Part shown: piece by piece, positions 63,258 to 64,000 of the stretch
Numbering within the stretch: position 1 is the stretch's first letter
Layout: each line of letters begins with the position of its first letter
DNA from: Paenibacillus andongensis
GTDB lineage: Bacteria > Bacillota > Bacilli > Paenibacillales > NBRC-103111
Direction of reading: 5' to 3'
NCBI RefSeq assembly: GCF_025369935.1
Contig: NZ_CP104467.1
Coordinates: 5,897,001-5,961,000 of the forward strand
DNA length: 64,000 nt
Program-made: the position numbers and the translations under genes
The notes under the pieces: model-generated
Told to the model about the DNA's origin: nothing
Database searches by the model: none
The model's input: the letters and a program-made list of their open reading frames with translations, nothing else

Positions 63258-63917
63258 TTAACCTCCTGAACTGGAGCTTGACGAAGAGCTGAAACCGCTT
63301 GATTTACCGCCTATACTACCGGAAGAGGTTGAGGTCGATTTGGAGCTTGATGTTGTTCCGCCGCTCGTACTGTTTGACGATGACTTATTAGTTGTAAACG
63401 AGCCGGTTCCACTTGAGGTTGTTGGTGTCTTCGTCGTGGAGCGATTCGAGAACGAACTCGGTTGATAGGTTTTCGTCACATAGGGTGTATTCGATCGATA
63501 ATAATAAGAGCGATGATTGCTTCCCCAACTACTCGATGAGTAAGGACTTACCGTATTAAAGATCAAATGGTACAGTAGAAGATCATCCCAACCAAAACCA
63601 CCGCCTCCGGTTACCTGATTCACAATGATGGGGGTCGTACTTCCTCCAGTGCCCGTTGAACTCCCCCCTGCAACAGGCGTTGGAGACGGAGAAGGCGAAG
63701 GTGATTTATTATCCGATTGCACGGGCACAGGCAAACTCCAATCAACCGCAGGATCATAATAGGCTTTGACGTCTTCCGAAGACCATTCAACCAGCTTAGA
63801 TGATCCTGCTCCAGTACTCGGACTAGGAGACTCTGCGGCATGTGCTGAAAGCAGCAACATATGACTAACGAGCATGATGCCAATAGAAGCAGAAAGCACT
63901 TTGAGCGGTCGTTTCAA
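63258..63917 (-). CDS. Secreted Ser/Thr/Gly-rich protein
   Basis: 219 residues. Signal peptide ending SAHA before AESPSPS, a Pro/Ser spacer, an ordered-looking middle (GGGGFGWDDLLLYHLIFNT) and a Ser/Thr/Gly-rich end of about 80 residues. TTG 63917 with GGAGGG eight bases upstream. It is a possible exported partner or target of the ATP-grasp enzyme, similar in place to YjfM/YgiB in Enterobacteria (inference). Confidence 0.75.
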   Translation of the reverse strand: MKRPLKVLSASIGIMLVSHMLLLSAHAAESPSPSTGAGSSKLVEWSSEDVKAYYDPAVDWSLPVPVQSDNKSPSPSPSPTPVAGGSSTGTGGSTTPIIVNQVTGGGGFGWDDLLLYHLIFNTVSPYSSSSWGSNHRSYYYRSNTPYVTKTYQPSSFSNRSTTKTPTTSSGTGSFTTNKSSSNSTSGGTTSSSKSTSTSSGSIGGKSSGFSSSSSSSSGG

Positions 63918-64000
63918 TGCCGGTTCCCTCCCCCTTCTGAGCCTACCGTAACCAGCAGAAGCTCAAAAACATTAAGATCTAAGTTCAGTCTTCCTTCGAT
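63914..64000 (-). CDS. C-terminal end of an upstream operon gene, partial
   Basis: Open frame from the right edge ending at TGA 63914-63916, overlapping the next start by four bases (TTGA). The 28 residues visible (ending VGSEGGGNRH) do not name a family. The same overlap style as the other genes here suggests a real operon member. Confidence 0.5.
   Translation of the reverse strand: MEGRLNLDLNVFELLLVTVGSEGGGNRH

Overview
The window looks like chromosome of a spore-forming Paenibacillus-type Firmicute. The evidence is the gene content and order. Several blocks keep the order known from Bacillus subtilis: dnaE next to ytrH-ytrI, ytpI and ytoI; accD-accA-pyk; ytvI-fxsA; citZ-icd-mdh; and a phoR-type kinase. 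Sporulation genes (cotJABC, a gerP-type gene, yheA plus yheC/yheD-type genes) and a class I Fe-S fumarase fit the same group. No rRNA, tRNA or CRISPR array was seen. This is almost entirely housekeeping and sporulation chromosome, with one insertion sequence near the right end.

Region 1-17 kb: a PhoR/PnpS kinase cut by the left edge, class I fumarase, a secreted polysaccharide deacetylase, an HD nucleotidase, two proteins of unknown function, then the TCA block mdh-icd-citZ on the minus strand. A 345-base gap between citZ and icd can form several long-range helices and is my best candidate for an undescribed structured RNA. Polyphosphate genes ppx (+) and ppk (-) converge and overlap in their coding ends. 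ytvI, fxsA and a thioesterase follow. Region 17.2-17.8 kb is gene-free and holds a 20-base tandem repeat and a nested palindrome.

Region 17.8-31.8 kb: pyk, accA and accD are tightly coupled, and pfkA is missing from its usual place between accA and pyk. A small protein, PgpA and DnaE come next, then the sigma-E-type ytrHI operon, ytpI and ytoI, a nitroreductase, an acyltransferase and YheA.

Region 32-44.4 kb: five consecutive ATP-grasp genes of the YheC/YheD spore family, a zinc-type CDF exporter with an ArsR repressor and a clear operator, a gerP-type gene, a HAD phosphatase, nagB-nagA, and a DUF218 protein. A second palindromic element lies at about 44.1 kb.

Region 44.4-60 kb: cotJABC, a HAD phosphatase, a second AI-2E permease, a CNNM/CBS protein, a YfkAB-type radical SAM protein, an MMPL transporter, an HD-GYP protein, UppP, a 5'-nucleotidase, a small SUOX-like protein, a fused MoaD-MoaE with a MoeB-type enzyme, and a second HD-GYP protein.

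Region 60-64 kb: a minus-strand operon whose genes overlap by four bases. It runs from a partial upstream gene through a secreted Ser/Gly-rich protein, a glutathionylspermidine-synthase-like ATP-grasp enzyme and a membrane-anchored protein to DUF350. An IS3-family element has broken the membrane-anchored gene near its 3' end; removing the element exactly restores the frame. Start codons were re-chosen by ribosome binding site throughout, and several genes start with TTG or GTG.
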